A stretch of 64,000 nucleotides of DNA from Lachnospiraceae bacterium (GTDB lineage: Bacteria; Bacillota; Clostridia; Lachnospirales; Lachnospiraceae). A model generated the notes under the pieces. That model saw only the letters and a program-made list of their open reading frames with translations, searched no databases and was not told the origin of the DNA. Positions 1-8,370 of the stretch are shown here, piece by piece. The stretch covers positions 124,001 to 188,000 of the forward strand of contig CABJAM010000003.1 in the NCBI GenBank assembly GCA_902363555.1, in the 5' to 3' direction. Each line of letters starts with the position of its first letter. Position 1 is the stretch's first letter. Position numbers and translations under genes: made by a program.

Positions 1-117
1 CCTCAGACATGGAATTCTCTTAGTGCGGAAGAGGATATTAAGAAAATGAACCGCATTCTGGATATGCTCGATGAAGATGACGATGTTCAGAATGTTTATC
101 ACAATTGGGATGAATAA
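1..117 (+). CDS. YebC/PmpR-family regulator, C-terminal end (partial)
   Basis: The window opens inside a gene read in frame from base 1 and ending with TAA at 115-117. The 38 visible residues end in DEDDDVQNVYHNWDE. This is the characteristic C-terminus of the YebC/TACO1 family, proteins that act on transcription or on translation of proline-rich stretches. Only this tail is visible, so nothing can be said about the N-terminal domains. A strong intrinsic terminator follows about 28 bases after the stop, which marks the end of its transcript. Confidence 0.85.
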   Translation, partial: PQTWNSLSAEEDIKKMNRILDMLDEDDDVQNVYHNWDE

Positions 118-144
118 GTATCCCGCCAATACACAGACTCTATG

Positions 145-198
145 AAAAAATACCGGGTTGGATTAGCTTTACAGTTAAAGTCCGACCCGGTATTTTTT
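145..198 (+). terminator. Intrinsic terminator after yebC-like gene
   Basis: The 18-base arm at 145-162 (A-tract plus TACCGGGTTGGA) pairs with 181-198 (TCCGACCCGGTA plus T-tract) with one G.T wobble. The A and T tracts make it usable in both directions. Confidence 0.9.
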
Positions 199-240
199 AA
201 AACATAAGTTTCCCTGGTGGACATATAATCAAATAGGTGA

Positions 241-287
241 CTATGTTCAATGTTGTATATCAGGTAGCCATGTTCAATGTTTTATAT
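241..287 (+). repeat. Tandem 20-bp repeat upstream of spoIIM-like gene
   Basis: CTATGTTCAATGTTGTATAT (241-260) recurs as CCATGTTCAATGTTTTATAT (268-287), a 27-bp period. It ends a few bases before the ribosome site of the next gene. It could be a paired binding site or leader element; its function is not known. Confidence 0.6.
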
Positions 288-307
288 GCGGGGAGGGATG
301 ATTTGAG

Positions 308-982
308 ATGGAGGATCTGAATATGGATTCGGCCCAGAGCGCCGGGGGAAGTGAAGCGCCGCAGAGTAAGCTTTCAGATATTTCCCTGGCGGATTTTCAG
401 GTGAGTGGGGGAGGGAGCCGGCCAAAGGAGAGCAGCGGTATATATGGATGGCTTCTTGTTTTTGTGATCGGACTGGCTCTGGGAACGGTATTTGTGAACT
501 ATGGGATCGACGCTACCTCACTGGCCGGACAGCAGTGGGCCTTAGGAAATGTGGATAAGTTCATGGATTTGTCGTCGGATACCGGGTTTCTTATCCACAT
601 TTTGCTCAAAAGAGCAGGTTTTTTTATTTTTCTTGCAGGAATTACTTTACTTATACGCCGGAGTTTGATATTATATTTTTCTACGGTTTATTACGGATTT
701 TGTTTTGGGGTTATCATTTCCGTAATGACAGTCCTTTATGGGATGCAGGGATTATGGCAGCTTCTGGGCCTGCTTCTGCCCCATTATCTTTTATATATTC
801 CTGCTTATGTGCTGCTGATCCGGCTGACGCAGGAGCGGACATGGCATACGAAAAAGCATTGGCGAAGTGATGCAAAAGGTTTTCTTATGCCGGCACTGCT
901 GTTACTTGCCATGATGATCGCAGGATGTGTCCTGGAATGCTATGTGAATCCCATATGGCTGAAGTTTTTCCAGGGGCTGTGA
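308..982 (+). CDS. spoIIM: Stage II sporulation protein M-like membrane protein
   Basis: A 224-residue integral membrane protein with about five hydrophobic segments after a soluble ~45-residue N-terminus. The pattern fits SpoIIM, part of the SpoIIDMP peptidoglycan-remodelling machine that drives engulfment during sporulation. Supporting stretches are LGTVFVNYG near residue 60, a LLLPHYLLYIP stretch where SpoIIM has its LPQN..MIP motif, and a C-terminal ECYVNPIWLKFF resembling the family's EAYLSPALMK end. The following xerD-like gene supports the call, because spoIIM and xerD are neighbours in Bacillus. GGGAGGG at 291-297 precedes the ATG. Similarity is moderate; another small polytopic protein remains possible. 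Confidence 0.7.
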   Translation: MEDLNMDSAQSAGGSEAPQSKLSDISLADFQVSGGGSRPKESSGIYGWLLVFVIGLALGTVFVNYGIDATSLAGQQWALGNVDKFMDLSSDTGFLIHILLKRAGFFIFLAGITLLIRRSLILYFSTVYYGFCFGVIISVMTVLYGMQGLWQLLGLLLPHYLLYIPAYVLLIRLTQERTWHTKKHWRSDAKGFLMPALLLLAMMIAGCVLECYVNPIWLKFFQGL

Positions 983-1143
983 TGCATATAAATTGGGCTT
1001 TTTGATCGGCATCGCAAGAAAACTTTACAGGAATTTTAAAAATTTTTTTCAACATCTAGTAGACATAATTCGTCAACCTAACATTATCTGGTGTTTTTCG
1101 TGGAAAACCTTGTATTTACAGGCTTACGGCGGATTTTTTATGT

Positions 1144-1172
1144 TTGATTTTATTGAAAAAATTGATTATAAT
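1144..1172 (+). promoter_or_regulatory. Sigma-A-type promoter of xerD-like gene
   Basis: TTGATT at 1144-1149, a 17-bp spacer, and a perfect TATAAT at 1167-1172. It lies about 40 bp upstream of the start codon in an AT-rich gap. Confidence 0.8.
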
Positions 1173-1213
1173 AGAATACAAGATGTTTAGAAGTACTAAT
1201 GAGGGAGTGCGTA

Positions 1214-2098
1214 ATGGAGACTTATATAGTAGGATTTGTTAATTATTTGCAAGATGTCAAAAAATCCTCAAAGAATACCATACTGTCCTATCAGCGAGAC
1301 CTGAATAAATTCTTTGCATATCTTGAGGATATGAAGATAAAGGACATTAAAAAAGTGAATAATACCAGTCTGAACTCGTATGTTCTTTTGATGGAAAAAG
1401 AGAATTTTGCAACCTCTACCATATCAAGAAACATTGCGACTCTCAAGGCATATTTCAATTACCTGTTTAAGCAGGGGATTGTGAGCAGCGATCCGGCCGA
1501 GAAGCTGAAAGCCCCAAAGATCGAAAAGAAGCTTCCCGGTATACTTTCCGTGGAGGAAGTGACGCTGCTGCTGAACCAGCCCTCCGGGAACAGTAATAAA
1601 GAAATTCGGGATAAAGCGATGCTGGAGCTTTTATATGCCACAGGTATCCGCGTCAGTGAGCTTATTTCTCTGACCATGGATGATGTGAATATTACGTCCG
1701 GCTATATCCGCGTCAGTGAGGGCTCCAGGGAACGTATCATTCCTTTTGGAAGCGTGGCCCGCACGGCGATGAAGAATTATCTGAAAAATGCCCGCCCCGG
1801 GATGATCGCCATGGAGAGCGAGAGTATCCTTTTTACAAACTGCAGCGGACAGCCTATGAGCCGTCAGGGCTTTTGGAAGGTGCTGAAGCAGTACGCGAAA
1901 CGGGCAGGGATAGAGTCGGATATTACACCCCATACGCTGCGCCATTCGTTTGCGGCGCATCTGGTGGAGAATGGAGCAGATCTGCGGTCGGTGCAGGAGA
2001 TGCTTGGTCATTCGGATGTGTCTACGACGCAGATTTATGCAAAGATGACGAATAACAGGATTAAAGAGGTTTATGCTAAGGCGCATCCTAGAGCGTAG
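1214..2098 (+). CDS. xerD: Tyrosine recombinase XerD-like
   Basis: A 294-residue tyrosine recombinase of XerC/XerD length. These enzymes resolve chromosome dimers at dif. An N-terminal SAM-like core-binding domain (about 1-90) precedes the catalytic domain. Visible catalytic residues are Arg146 (TGIRVSEL), His240 and Arg243 (HTLRHSF), His266 (LGHSD) and the nucleophile Tyr275 (TQIYAKM). The start is ATG 1214 rather than the in-frame ATG at 1199, because GAGGGAG at 1201-1207 sits at the right distance. One oddity: where the family has a GKG-type beta-hairpin carrying the catalytic lysine, this protein reads RVSEGSRERIIP, with no lysine. The SpoIIM-like neighbour favours XerD over an integrase. 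Confidence 0.85.
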   Translation: METYIVGFVNYLQDVKKSSKNTILSYQRDLNKFFAYLEDMKIKDIKKVNNTSLNSYVLLMEKENFATSTISRNIATLKAYFNYLFKQGIVSSDPAEKLKAPKIEKKLPGILSVEEVTLLLNQPSGNSNKEIRDKAMLELLYATGIRVSELISLTMDDVNITSGYIRVSEGSRERIIPFGSVARTAMKNYLKNARPGMIAMESESILFTNCSGQPMSRQGFWKVLKQYAKRAGIESDITPHTLRHSFAAHLVENGADLRSVQEMLGHSDVSTTQIYAKMTNNRIKEVYAKAHPRA

Positions 2099-2102
2099 GT
2101 GG

Positions 2103-2451
2103 CGTAAATGTGCCGGGCTTGTGGGTGTGGCTGAGGTGCCGGTTCGGGTGGCGCGGCTGCGGCCGGGGAACGAGCTCTGGGGTGTGACGGCTGCTATGGA
2201 GTCCTTTAAGAAATTCTAATGGTCCGGAAGTTTGCTAAGTGCAATCTTATGGAAAGAAGTGGGAGTATGCTTATGTTTATTCCGTCTGACGCTTCTTTCC
2301 ATAAGATTAACGCAAATTTCCGGGCCATAAGTATTTCTATAAAGGACGCCAATGCAGCTGTCACACCCCAGAGCTCGTTCCCCGGCCGTAGCCGCGCCAC
2401 CCGGACCGGCACCTCAGCCACACCCACAAGCCCGGCACTGCCAGTTTACGC
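2103..2451. repeat. Giant imperfect palindrome, copy 1
   Basis: A ~350-bp inverted repeat just after the xerD-like stop. The outer GC-rich arms (about 2110-2188 and 2360-2438) pair over ~79 bases with only two wobble mismatches. Further out, GCGTAAA pairs with TTTACGC. The inner part (about 2183-2373) is a looser imperfect hairpin that also occurs, inverted, in copy 2 at 2689-3067, whereas the outer arms are not shared. Open frames read through it on both strands only because it is palindromic. It may be a hairpin-forming mobile or regulatory element, or a bidirectional terminator for the convergent genes. Confidence 0.85.
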
Positions 2452-2517
2452 GGGATTTTGGGGCGTTTGACGGGAGATTGCGGTTTCGAGAGTTTATTGG
2501 ATTAAGGGGGAGCTGAG

Positions 2518-2619
2518 ATGATTATTTCTGATAGGATGAAGGAATTGGGGATTTTGGTGGAGGATGATTCGGAAGGGGATCTGGGGGATTATTTGAGGAT
2601 TAAGAGATACTGGCTTTAA
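2518..2619 (+). CDS. Possible 33-residue small protein between the palindromes
   Basis: ATG at 2518 is preceded by AAGGGGGAG (2504-2512) at suitable spacing. The 33 codons encode an acidic peptide beginning MIISDRMKELGILVEDD and ending in KRYWL, with TAA at 2617. There is no signal peptide or clear family. The start slightly recalls an acyl-carrier-like N-terminus, so it could be a remnant of a longer gene. The ribosome site is the main support. Confidence 0.3.
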   Translation: MIISDRMKELGILVEDDSEGDLGDYLRIKRYWL

Positions 2620-2688
2620 AATCTGCAAAGAAACCGAAACCCATTATTCAATGAAATATATTCCTCTATAACGCAGGCTGCCCCGGGG

Positions 2689-3067
2689 AAGGGCGGTGTT
2701 TCGGCTGTGTGTGGTGCGGTCTGGATGGGCGCGGACGCGCTGCGGCATGGACTGGTATGGAAGCGGCCGGGGGCCGGGCTATGGGGTGTGGCAGATGCAT
2801 TGGAGCCCTTTATAGAAATACTTATGGCCCGGGAATTTGCGTTAATCTTAGGGAAAGAAGTGTCGGACGGAATAAACATAAGAATACTCCCCCTTCTTTC
2901 CATAAGATTGTCCTTAGCAAACTCCCGGACCATTAGAATTTCTTAAAGGACTCCACAGCAGCAGTCACACCCCATAGCCCGGCCCCCGGCCGCTTCCATA
3001 CCAGTCCATGCCGCAGCGCGTCCGCGCCCATCCAGACCGCACCACACACAGCCGAAACACCGCCCTT
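2689..3067. repeat. Giant palindrome, copy 2, with perfect 102-bp arms
   Basis: Bases 2689-2790 are an exact 102-bp reverse complement of 2966-3067. Between them lies a ~175-bp imperfect hairpin core. The core matches copy 1 in inverted orientation, including its internal mispairs and the loop with GGAATAAACATAAG. The perfect arms are unlike those of copy 1. The element ends about 20 bp from the stop of the minus-strand DAHP synthase gene, so it lies in the 3' tail of that gene. Confidence 0.9.
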
Positions 3068-3088
3068 CTTCGGAACGTTTCCGGCAAA

Positions 3089-4123
3089 TTATACGCGCTC
3101 AGCCATTTCGTAAATCAGCGTCTCCGAATCCTCCCATCCAAGGCAGGGGTCCGTGATCGACTGTCCATAAACATGATGCTCTGTACCAATCTTTTGAGTT
3201 CCTTCCACAAGATAGCTTTCCACCATCACGCCCTTTACAAGGCTGCGGATATCCTCCGAATGGGACCGGCTATGTAAAATCTCCTTAATAATACGAATCT
3301 GCGCCACAGGGTCCTTTCCGGAATTTGAATGGTTCGCATCGATAATGCACGCCGGATTTTCCACATCCCATTCATTGTACATATTATACAGGCGGATCAA
3401 ATCCTCATAATGGTAATTTGGGATCGACTGGCCATGTTTATTCACCGCGCCGCGCAGGATCGTGTGGGCGTAAGGATTGCCGGTCGTCGTCACATCCCAG
3501 CCGCGGAACAGAAAATTGTGGCTGCGCTGTGCGGCCAGCACGGAATTGAGCATGACGGAAAAATCACCGCTGGTGGGATTTTTCATACCGGTGGGTACGT
3601 GGATACCGCTGCTGACCAGACGGTGCTGCTGGTTTTCCACAGAGCGGGCGCCCACGGCAACGTAGGAGAGGATGTCGGACAGATACCAGTAATTTTCCGG
3701 ATAAAGCATCTCGTCGGCAATGGGCATTTCAAAGGTTTCCAGTGCGTGGATATGCATTTTCCGAATAGCGATCAGGCCGGCCAGCAGATCCGGCGCTTTT
3801 TCCGGGTCCGGCTGATGGAGCATCCCTTTGTAGCCCTCGCCGGTGGTCCGGGGTTTGTTTGTATAAATACGGGGTACAAGGATCAGTTTATCGCTGACCT
3901 TTTCCTGCACCCGCTTTAAACGGCTGATATAATCGCAGACCGCATCTTCATTGTCCGCGGAGCATGGCCCGATGATCACTAAAAATTTATCGGATTTTCC
4001 GGAAATAACATCCATCAGCTCCTGGTCTTTACCTGCCTTAATGGCTGTCAGCTTTTCGCTGACCGGGTATTGGGCTTTGATCTCTTTGGGAACGGGTAAC
4101 TTCTGATTAAATGTGAAACTCAT
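3089..4123 (-). CDS. aroF: 3-deoxy-7-phosphoheptulonate (DAHP) synthase, class I
   Basis: A 344-residue cytosolic enzyme. It condenses phosphoenolpyruvate with erythrose 4-phosphate in the first step of aromatic amino acid synthesis. The sequence is the AroFGH type throughout: VIIGPCSADN near residue 50, PRIYTNKPRTTGEGYKG near 84, then VGARSVENQQHR, FRGWDV and IIDANHSNSGK, and a C-terminal GVMVESYLVEG. The length fits the 340-360 usual for this class. The start follows AAGGAGT and has a consensus promoter upstream. I cannot tell which aromatic end product, if any, inhibits it, so the paralogue letter is uncertain. Confidence 0.93.
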   Translation of the reverse strand: MSFTFNQKLPVPKEIKAQYPVSEKLTAIKAGKDQELMDVISGKSDKFLVIIGPCSADNEDAVCDYISRLKRVQEKVSDKLILVPRIYTNKPRTTGEGYKGMLHQPDPEKAPDLLAGLIAIRKMHIHALETFEMPIADEMLYPENYWYLSDILSYVAVGARSVENQQHRLVSSGIHVPTGMKNPTSGDFSVMLNSVLAAQRSHNFLFRGWDVTTTGNPYAHTILRGAVNKHGQSIPNYHYEDLIRLYNMYNEWDVENPACIIDANHSNSGKDPVAQIRIIKEILHSRSHSEDIRSLVKGVMVESYLVEGTQKIGTEHHVYGQSITDPCLGWEDSETLIYEMAERV

Positions 4124-4176
4124 TATTTATACTCCTTTATCAGTGGAATTAAGACGCGTTAATTTTGGTAGTACTT

Positions 4177-4205
4177 ATTATATTATATTTTGGGGGCAGT
4201 GTCAA
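4177..4205 (-). promoter_or_regulatory. Consensus promoter for DAHP synthase gene
   Basis: Read on the minus strand: TTGACA (4205-4200), a 17-bp spacer and TATAAT (4182-4177), both hexamers perfect. The 5' leader to the ATG at 4123 is about 45 nt, too short for a T-box or attenuator. Confidence 0.88.
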
Positions 4206-4399
4206 AAGGTTCGTCCGGGTTTAAAACGAGATTGGCAAAAATTAGTCATATTTAATAGAAACCGTATTATTTTTGCCAGGGATTGAATAAAAGTGATGAA
4301 ATTGAAAATCGCACTGTAAAATTGAATAAAACAGTGATACAATTAGTTGTCACGAAATGAAAGCGGGAAATAATTTTCGGTGAAAGGGGGAATCGTACT

Positions 4400-4828
4400 A
4401 TGAAGAAGCTGCGTCAGATGACAGTGCTTATATTCATTGTTCTGTTCCTTTTTTTGTCCTTAGCCATGCAGAGCCGGCAGGCGGCGGGAGAAGGGCTGTA
4501 TCACCGGGATACGATGGTTTTCCGTGTGTCTTTTATCCAGGATTCATACGGAGCTGGTGAGACAAATCTTCATGTGCCGGGCGAGCGGCGTCTGCTTGAT
4601 GCGGTGATGCCGGGAAGATTTGGAAAGAGTATAAATGCCATATTGGAGCAGAACGAATCCGGAGATGATATATATGCGGTACAGGGGCCGGTGTATATTC
4701 TTCCGGGCATATGCTTATTCGTCATTATATTTTTGCTCACTTATGACAGTCTGTATGAGCGTATCCGGATTATTCATATGAAAGATGGCAAAAAGAAGCC
4801 AGACAATTATTTTGTTTATGGCACGTAG
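4400..4828 (+). CDS. Small membrane-anchored protein of unknown function
   Basis: A 142-residue protein with a clear ribosome site (AAAGGGGGA). There is an N-terminal hydrophobic segment (about 7-26), an ~75-residue presumably extracytoplasmic part, a second membrane segment (about 96-114, GPVYILPGICLFVIIFLLTY), and a short basic cytoplasmic tail. I recognise no domain. It is followed by pyruvate kinase after 57 bp containing a palindrome, so co-transcription is possible but not shown. Confidence 0.6.
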   Translation: MKKLRQMTVLIFIVLFLFLSLAMQSRQAAGEGLYHRDTMVFRVSFIQDSYGAGETNLHVPGERRLLDAVMPGRFGKSINAILEQNESGDDIYAVQGPVYILPGICLFVIIFLLTYDSLYERIRIIHMKDGKKKPDNYFVYGT

Positions 4829-4850
4829 CTGTTAAAAAATTAACAGTTAC
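4825..4850. repeat. GTAAC-type palindrome 1
   Basis: GTAGCTGTTA (4825-4834) pairs with TAACAGTTAC (4841-4850), ten pairs with one G.T and a six-base loop. It overlaps the preceding stop codon. No T-run follows, so it is not an obvious terminator. Confidence 0.6.
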
Positions 4851-4885
4851 CAATGACACAACCAATTGATCATGGAGGATGTTAA

Positions 4886-6628
4886 ATGAGAAAAACTAAA
4901 ATTATCTGTACAATGGGCCCGGTCCTGGAAAATGACCAGATTATCCGCGAGCTGATGCTGGAAGGCATGGATGTAGCAAGATTCAATTTTTCCCATGGTG
5001 ACCATGCGGAGCAGAAGGGCCGTCTTGACCGGCTGAAACGCATCCGCGAAGAACTGGGCCTTCCGGTGGCTGCACTTTTAGATACCAAGGGCCCGGAAAT
5101 CCGTATCGGCAAATTTGAAAATGGCAAGGTGACGTTAAAGGAAGGCCAGTTATTTACGCTGACCACAAAAGAGGTCACCGGAAATGATAACATGGTGACC
5201 GTCGCCTACAAGGATATCGTCCAGGACGTCCGTGAGGGCATGACCATTTTACTGGACGACGGCCTGATCGCTATGGAGATTGAGCGTATGACCGCCACAG
5301 ATATTATCTGTAAGGTGATCAACGGCGGTGTACTGGGCGACAAAAAGGGGGTAAATATCCCCGGAGCCAAGCTGTCCATGCCGTTCATCAGCCAGAAGGA
5401 TTATGACGATATCGTATTTGGTATTGAAAGCGGCTTTGACTTTATTGCAGCTTCCTTTACACGGACCGCTGATGATATTCTGGAAATCCGCAAGATCTTC
5501 CAGGAAAAGGGCTGCAATACGATGAACATTATTGCAAAGATTGAAAATATGCAGGGTGTTGAAAATATAGACGAGATCATCCGTGTAGCTGACGGTATTA
5601 TGATCGCCCGGGGCGATATGGGTGTGGAGATTCCTCTGGAGGACGTTCCTGTCATGCAGAAGATGATCATCAAAAAGGTATGCAATGCCGGCAAGCAGGT
5701 CATTACCGCGACCCAGATGCTGGATTCTATGATGAAAAATCCCCGGCCGACCCGTGCGGAAGCGACCGACGTGGCCAATGCTATTTATGACGGCACGAGC
5801 GCCATCATGCTTTCCGGTGAGACGGCTGCCGGCCAGTATCCGCTGGAAGCCTTAAAGACGATGGTGCGTATTGCTGTGCGTACCGAGCAGGATATCGATT
5901 ACCGCAAGCGCTTTAAAATGAGAGAGAGCGATGAGAAACCGGATGTGACCAATGCTATTTCCCACGCCACCTGTACGACGGCGACGGATTTAGGCGCTGC
6001 CGCCATTATAACCGTAACTAAATCCGGTAAGACGGCCCGTATGATCTCCAAATACCGTCCGGAATGCCCGATCATCGGATGCAGTACCGAGGATTATGTA
6101 TGCCGCCAACTGAACCTGTCCTGGGGCGTGTCTCCGCTGCTGATCAAAGAGGAGATGGACACGGACGATCTGTTCGAGCACGCTGTGGATGCCGCTCAGA
6201 CCGCCGGCTTCATCAAACAGGGCGAGCTGGCTGTCATTACCGCCGGTGTGCCTCTGGGTGTTTCCGGTACGACGAATCTGATCAAGGTCCATGTGGCCGG
6301 ACATATTTTACTCAAGGGCAAGAGCGTGACCAATAGAGATGTGACCGCACCTTTATGTGTCTGCCGTGAACGTGAGGACCTGGATAAGCATTTTAAACAG
6401 GGGGACATTATTGTCATCAATAAGACGGATAATGAGATGCTTCCGTTTATTAAAAAAGCTGCCGGGCTTATCGTGGAGGAGGAAGGGTTTAATTCCCACG
6501 CATCCATCGTAGGTCTGAGCCTGGATATCCCGGTGATCCTGGGGGCCGAGCACGCTGTGGAGATTCTTAAATCCGGCGCGGTTGTCAGCATCGACGGTGA
6601 AGAGGGGCTTGTCTGCAGCAATAATTAA
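4886..6628 (+). CDS. pyk: Pyruvate kinase with C-terminal PEP-utiliser-type domain
   Basis: A 580-residue glycolytic enzyme, PEP + ADP to pyruvate + ATP. The N-terminus RKTKIICTMGP and the stretch ALLDTKGPEIRIGKF mark the barrel and B domain. MIARGDMGVEIPLE and ATQMLDSMMKNPRPTRAE are the active-site and metal region, with KIENMQGVENIDEI before them. The allosteric C domain extends to about residue 470. A further ~110 residues containing NSHASIVGLSLDIPVI form the extra C-terminal domain of many Firmicute pyruvate kinases, related to the PEP-utilising mobile domain. It has Asn-Ser-His where PEP-transferring proteins have a Thr-Ser-His phosphorylation motif. GGAGG precedes the ATG. Confidence 0.96.
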   Translation: MRKTKIICTMGPVLENDQIIRELMLEGMDVARFNFSHGDHAEQKGRLDRLKRIREELGLPVAALLDTKGPEIRIGKFENGKVTLKEGQLFTLTTKEVTGNDNMVTVAYKDIVQDVREGMTILLDDGLIAMEIERMTATDIICKVINGGVLGDKKGVNIPGAKLSMPFISQKDYDDIVFGIESGFDFIAASFTRTADDILEIRKIFQEKGCNTMNIIAKIENMQGVENIDEIIRVADGIMIARGDMGVEIPLEDVPVMQKMIIKKVCNAGKQVITATQMLDSMMKNPRPTRAEATDVANAIYDGTSAIMLSGETAAGQYPLEALKTMVRIAVRTEQDIDYRKRFKMRESDEKPDVTNAISHATCTTATDLGAAAIITVTKSGKTARMISKYRPECPIIGCSTEDYVCRQLNLSWGVSPLLIKEEMDTDDLFEHAVDAAQTAGFIKQGELAVITAGVPLGVSGTTNLIKVHVAGHILLKGKSVTNRDVTAPLCVCREREDLDKHFKQGDIIVINKTDNEMLPFIKKAAGLIVEEEGFNSHASIVGLSLDIPVILGAEHAVEILKSGAVVSIDGEEGLVCSNN

Positions 6629-6755
6629 GATTTTTAACACATCAGCCGCTGACTGGCTGAGTTGTTTGGGCCGGAACGTAAATCCGGCCAATAAGCCGGC
6701 CCCCGCCGCAGACGGATATAAGTGGGCCGGCTAAAATTGTCAGAGAATTGAATGT

Positions 6756-6784
6756 GTAACTGTTTAGCACTTCTGAACGGTTAC
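6756..6784. repeat. GTAAC-type palindrome 2
   Basis: GTAACTGTTTAG (6756-6767) pairs with CTGAACGGTTAC (6773-6784), 12 pairs with two wobbles and a five-base loop. It lies between pyruvate kinase and the antiporter, upstream of the antiporter ribosome site. A GCCGGCCC/GGGCCGGC hairpin also lies just upstream, at about 6692-6731. Confidence 0.65.
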
Positions 6785-6807
6785 TTGACTGGAGGGAATT
6801 TTGACAG

Positions 6808-8064
6808 ATGGAATCATATAAATATTTACTTGATCTGGCAATAATATTGATAAGTACGAAAGTTTTAAGCCTTGTGACTAAGAAATTCCAGATGCCCCAG
6901 GTGGTGGGCGCACTGCTGGCCGGGCTTTTGCTCGGGCCTGCTGTCCTGGGTGTGATCACAGAGACGTCATTTATCGATATGGTGGCGGAGCTGGGGGTTA
7001 TCGTCCTCATGTTTTCCGCAGGACTTGAAACCGATATTAAGGAACTGAAAAGTACGGGAAAAGCGTCGTTTATTATTGCGCTTTTAGGCGTACTCGTGCC
7101 ATTGGCCGGAGGCTTTGGGGTCGCTTGGTACTTTAACCGGGCGGGCATGATCGAATCCACGGCGACAGCCAGTATTTTTCTTCAAAATATGTTTATCGGT
7201 GTTATACTGACGGCGACGTCGGTAAGTATTACGGTGGAAACCTTAAAGGAAATGGGCAAGCTCAATACCCGCGCCGGTAATGCTATCTTAGGTGCAGCGA
7301 TCATTGATGATATTCTCGGTATCGTAGCTCTGACCATTATCACCAGCCTGGCTGACAGCTCGGTGAATGTAGTCATGGTGCTGTTAAAGGTTGTGGCCTT
7401 CTTTGTTGTGGCTGTGATCCTGGGTCTGATTTTTTACAAGCTGTTTCGGATCTGGACCGATCATTCCAAGCAGGATATGCGCCGTTTTGTTATCGTGGCG
7501 TTCGTGTTCTGCCTTGTGCTGTCTTACATAGCAGAGGCGTATTTTGGCGTGGCGGATATCACAGGGGCATTTATTGCCGGCCTGATCATTTCCAATACAC
7601 AAAAGACAAAGTATATCGCATCCCGGTTCAGCACCCTGTCCTATATGCTTTTATCGCCCATGTTTTTTGCCAGCATCGGACTGAAGGTGGAGCTGCCGAA
7701 AATGTCCATGATGATCATCGTATTTGCCATTGTGCTGGTTGTTGTGGCCTGCCTGACCAAGGTGATCGGCTGCGGTATCGGAGCGCTGGCCTGCAAGTAT
7801 TCCCGGTCGGAATCCGTACAGATCGGTGTGGGCATGATCTCCCGTGGTGAGGTGGCGCTGATCGTGGCCAGTAAGGGAGACGCCGTAGGGCTGATGTCGT
7901 CCAATTTCCTTGGGCCTGTTATCATCGTCGTGGTGGCCACGACCATTATCGCACCGATCTTACTTAAAATCGTATTTGCTTCCAAACATAAGGAAACCGT
8001 ACCTCAGGAATCCGAGCTGGTCCGCAGCTTTGAAGAGCTGGATAAGCATCACGAGGATCATTAA
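6808..8064 (+). CDS. Cation:proton antiporter, CPA2 family
   Basis: A 418-residue polytopic membrane protein with about 12 hydrophobic segments, most likely a Na+/H+ or K+/H+ exchanger of the CPA2 (KefB/NapA) group. The paired acidic residues of electrogenic family members are visible as AAIIDDILGI near residue 165. Other family stretches are QMPQVVGALLAGLLLGP near the N-terminus, the GxIxTATSVSIT-like stretch, ADITGAFIAGLIIS, and SRGEVALIVASKG near the C-terminus. The C-terminal tail is short and hydrophilic. There is no RCK/TrkA-N domain, so it is not a full Kef channel-like protein. GGAGGG precedes the ATG. The ion cannot be read from the sequence. Confidence 0.88.
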   Translation: MESYKYLLDLAIILISTKVLSLVTKKFQMPQVVGALLAGLLLGPAVLGVITETSFIDMVAELGVIVLMFSAGLETDIKELKSTGKASFIIALLGVLVPLAGGFGVAWYFNRAGMIESTATASIFLQNMFIGVILTATSVSITVETLKEMGKLNTRAGNAILGAAIIDDILGIVALTIITSLADSSVNVVMVLLKVVAFFVVAVILGLIFYKLFRIWTDHSKQDMRRFVIVAFVFCLVLSYIAEAYFGVADITGAFIAGLIISNTQKTKYIASRFSTLSYMLLSPMFFASIGLKVELPKMSMMIIVFAIVLVVVACLTKVIGCGIGALACKYSRSESVQIGVGMISRGEVALIVASKGDAVGLMSSNFLGPVIIVVVATTIIAPILLKIVFASKHKETVPQESELVRSFEELDKHHEDH

Positions 8065-8124
8065 GCTCAACCGCTTGCTCCTTTAGAAACAGAGTCTTTA
8101 AAATGTATATGTACAGGCCACACC

Positions 8125-8164
8125 GGCTGACGAAAAGTGTAACCGCTTCTCGTCAGCCTTTTTT
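8125..8164 (+). terminator. Intrinsic terminator after antiporter gene
   Basis: GGCTGACGA (8125-8133) pairs with TCGTCAGCC (8150-8158), followed by six T. A GC-rich repeat block starts at the very next base. Confidence 0.88.
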
Positions 8165-8370
8165 GCGCGAAACGACGAGCCAAGCTGGAGAGCTTGCTCG
8201 CCAGCTTGGCGACCGCCGCGACCCGGTGGAGCGAAGCGGAACCGGGTGCACGAAGCGACGAGCCAGACCGAGAGCTTGCGCACCAGTTTGGCGACCGCCG
8301 CGACCCGGTGGAGCGAAGCGGAACCGGGTGCACGAAGCGACGAGCCAGCTTGGGACGCTTGCGCGAAAAC
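8165..8370. repeat. GC-rich module family A, 2.5 tandem units
   Basis: Within the 394-bp gap between genes, an ~82-bp unit beginning GCGCGAAACGACGAGCC is repeated: 8165-8247, 8248-8329, and a third partial unit from 8330. Each full unit holds nested hairpins, such as CCAAGCTGG/CCAGCTTGG and ACCCGGT/ACCGGGT. Related single units occur at 43844 and 56830. The overlapping open frames are repeat artefacts. The remaining 8371-8458 is the leader of the next gene. Confidence 0.85.

Noticed and set aside
2206..2946. Open frames of 73-105 residues on both strands with similar peptide ends at two places
   Set aside because: They run through the two giant palindromes; the shared peptides follow from the shared palindromic core, and none has a good ribosome site.
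4315..4343. Promoter before the 4400 gene
   Set aside because: TACAAT is plausible but the -35 match is poor; not strong enough to list.
8165..8370. Possible CRISPR array
   Set aside because: Repeats are 82 bp, abut without spacers, and no cas genes are present.
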